Positions 6,778-7,442 of a DNA stretch of 7,442 nt are shown in pieces. Numbering within the stretch: the stretch's first letter is position 1; every line of letters begins with the position of its first letter. The stretch lies in assembly GCA_014796735.1 (NCBI GenBank), contig JAAVIG010000031.1, forward strand, positions 1-7,442. Direction: 5' to 3'. This stretch comes from Oscillospiraceae bacterium. Its GTDB lineage: Bacteria; Bacillota; Clostridia; Oscillospirales; Ruminococcaceae. Made by a program: the position numbers and the translations under genes. Below the pieces are notes generated by a model. It worked only from the letters and a program-made list of their open reading frames with translations. It did no database searches and was not told the DNA's origin.

Positions 6778-7442
6778 ATGAAAAAAGAACGCTACTACTA
6801 TGGAACAACGATAACTGATTTCCTTAATTTATCCCTTGATGAAATCATAGGGAAACTAGTTATGGCTTCGTCTAAAAGCGACAATCCTGAAACAAAATCA
6901 TCATGGTATGAAGAAATAGAGATGCTAAAAAAGTCTTTGGTAGATTATTCAGGCAGAGGCTCAATCTTCATGGAATATAGTATTCCACGTATGGGACGCA
7001 GAGCTGATGTTATTATATTGATTGATGGTATTATTTTTGTACTTGAATTTAAGACAGCGGGGAGTAGGTTTTCACATCATGCCTTAACGCAAGTTTGGGA
7101 TTACGCAATTGATCTAAAGAATTTTCAATTAAAGACATTTGCCCGGACGCTTATACCGATTGTAGTTGTCCCTGGAGAAAAAGACAGTAATTGCATAACT
7201 GAATTAATCCCATTTGAAGATAATGTGTTTTTGCCAACCCAAGTTAATGGAGGCAAACTAAAAGAAGTAATTTCTGATGTTCTTTTAACAGTACCCCGCA
7301 TAAAGTTCGAAGATTCTGACATCCAATGGGCACGCGGAGGATATGAACCTACGCCAACAATCATTGAAGCTGCCGTCGCTCTTTACAGTGGCCACTCTGT
7401 TGAGGATATCACAAAACATGACGGCGACCTTGAAGCGACAAT
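6778..7442 (+). CDS. DUF2075 (Schlafen group 3-type) nuclease-helicase, N-terminal part, cut by the window edge
   Basis: An open frame of 221 codons starts at ATG 6778, 4 nt after the previous stop, and runs off the right edge. The residues resemble the N-terminal nuclease portion of DUF2075 proteins. GRRADVIILI (Asp77) followed by FVLEFK (Glu90, Lys92) forms a PD-(D/E)XK core, and QVWDYA gives a QxxxY motif (Gln105, Tyr109) as in RecB-type nucleases. The stretch with YEPTPTIIEAAVALYSGHSV is characteristic of the segment that precedes the helicase domain in this family. A Walker A motif and superfamily I-type helicase should therefore follow outside the window. It is the fifth gene of the operon and adds a second nuclease and motor. 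That it belongs to the same system is inferred from spacing and strand. Confidence 0.82.
   Translation, partial: MKKERYYYGTTITDFLNLSLDEIIGKLVMASSKSDNPETKSSWYEEIEMLKKSLVDYSGRGSIFMEYSIPRMGRRADVIILIDGIIFVLEFKTAGSRFSHHALTQVWDYAIDLKNFQLKTFARTLIPIVVVPGEKDSNCITELIPFEDNVFLPTQVNGGKLKEVISDVLLTVPRIKFEDSDIQWARGGYEPTPTIIEAAVALYSGHSVEDITKHDGDLEAT

Noticed and set aside
7032..7039. TATTTTTG matching the TAnnTTTG promoter signature
   Set aside because: It lies inside the DUF2075 coding sequence encoding the hydrophobic strand before the nuclease Glu, and such matches are frequent in AT-rich genes.
7125..7364. 79-codon minus-strand open frame at the right end
   Set aside because: It is antisense to the DUF2075 reading frame, which has recognisable nuclease and linker motifs.

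Overview
The window looks like a defence-island segment from a Bacteroidota genome, probably Bacteroidales. Three things suggest this. The DNA is AT-rich. Start codons mostly lack clear Shine-Dalgarno sequences. The one convincing promoter has the Bacteroidota -7 signature TAnnTTTG (TAACTTTG, 632-639) rather than a sigma70-type -10. All genes lie on the + strand. No RNA gene, CRISPR array, insertion sequence or integrase is visible.

Layout. Positions 23-531 hold a decayed vsr (very-short-patch repair endonuclease) gene with one clear frameshift and probably a second. Positions 532-776 are a control region: two short perfect inverted repeats, a Bacteroidota-type promoter, and a leader of about 130 nt that could form a long-range stem and contains a possible 27-residue ORF. 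From 777 to the right edge runs one tight operon: a C5-cytosine DNA methyltransferase (777-2111), a MORC/MutL-like GHKL ATPase (2118-3659), a Z1-domain superfamily II helicase-like ATPase (3659-5824), a PD-(D/E)XK nuclease-motif protein of the DUF4420 type (5817-6773), and the N-terminal nuclease part of a DUF2075 (Schlafen group 3-type) nuclease-helicase (6778 to beyond 7442). Junctions are +6, -1, -8 and +4 nt, so the five genes are very likely co-transcribed and partly coupled in translation.

How the genes may work together (inference). The methyltransferase would mark self DNA at a cytosine site. The GHKL ATPase, Z1 motor and DUF4420 protein would form an ATP-driven complex that recognises and cuts unmodified DNA. 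The DUF2075 protein would add a second nuclease and a second motor. Gene clusters combining a methyltransferase, a MutL/MORC-like ATPase, a Z1 helicase and a REase-fold nuclease were predicted as restriction-modification-like systems by comparative genomics (Iyer, Abhiman and Aravind 2008, on prokaryotic MutL/MORC homologues). I know of little biochemical characterisation. The neighbouring vsr fits a 5-methylcytosine methyltransferase, because Vsr repairs T:G mismatches caused by m5C deamination, but here it appears to be lost.
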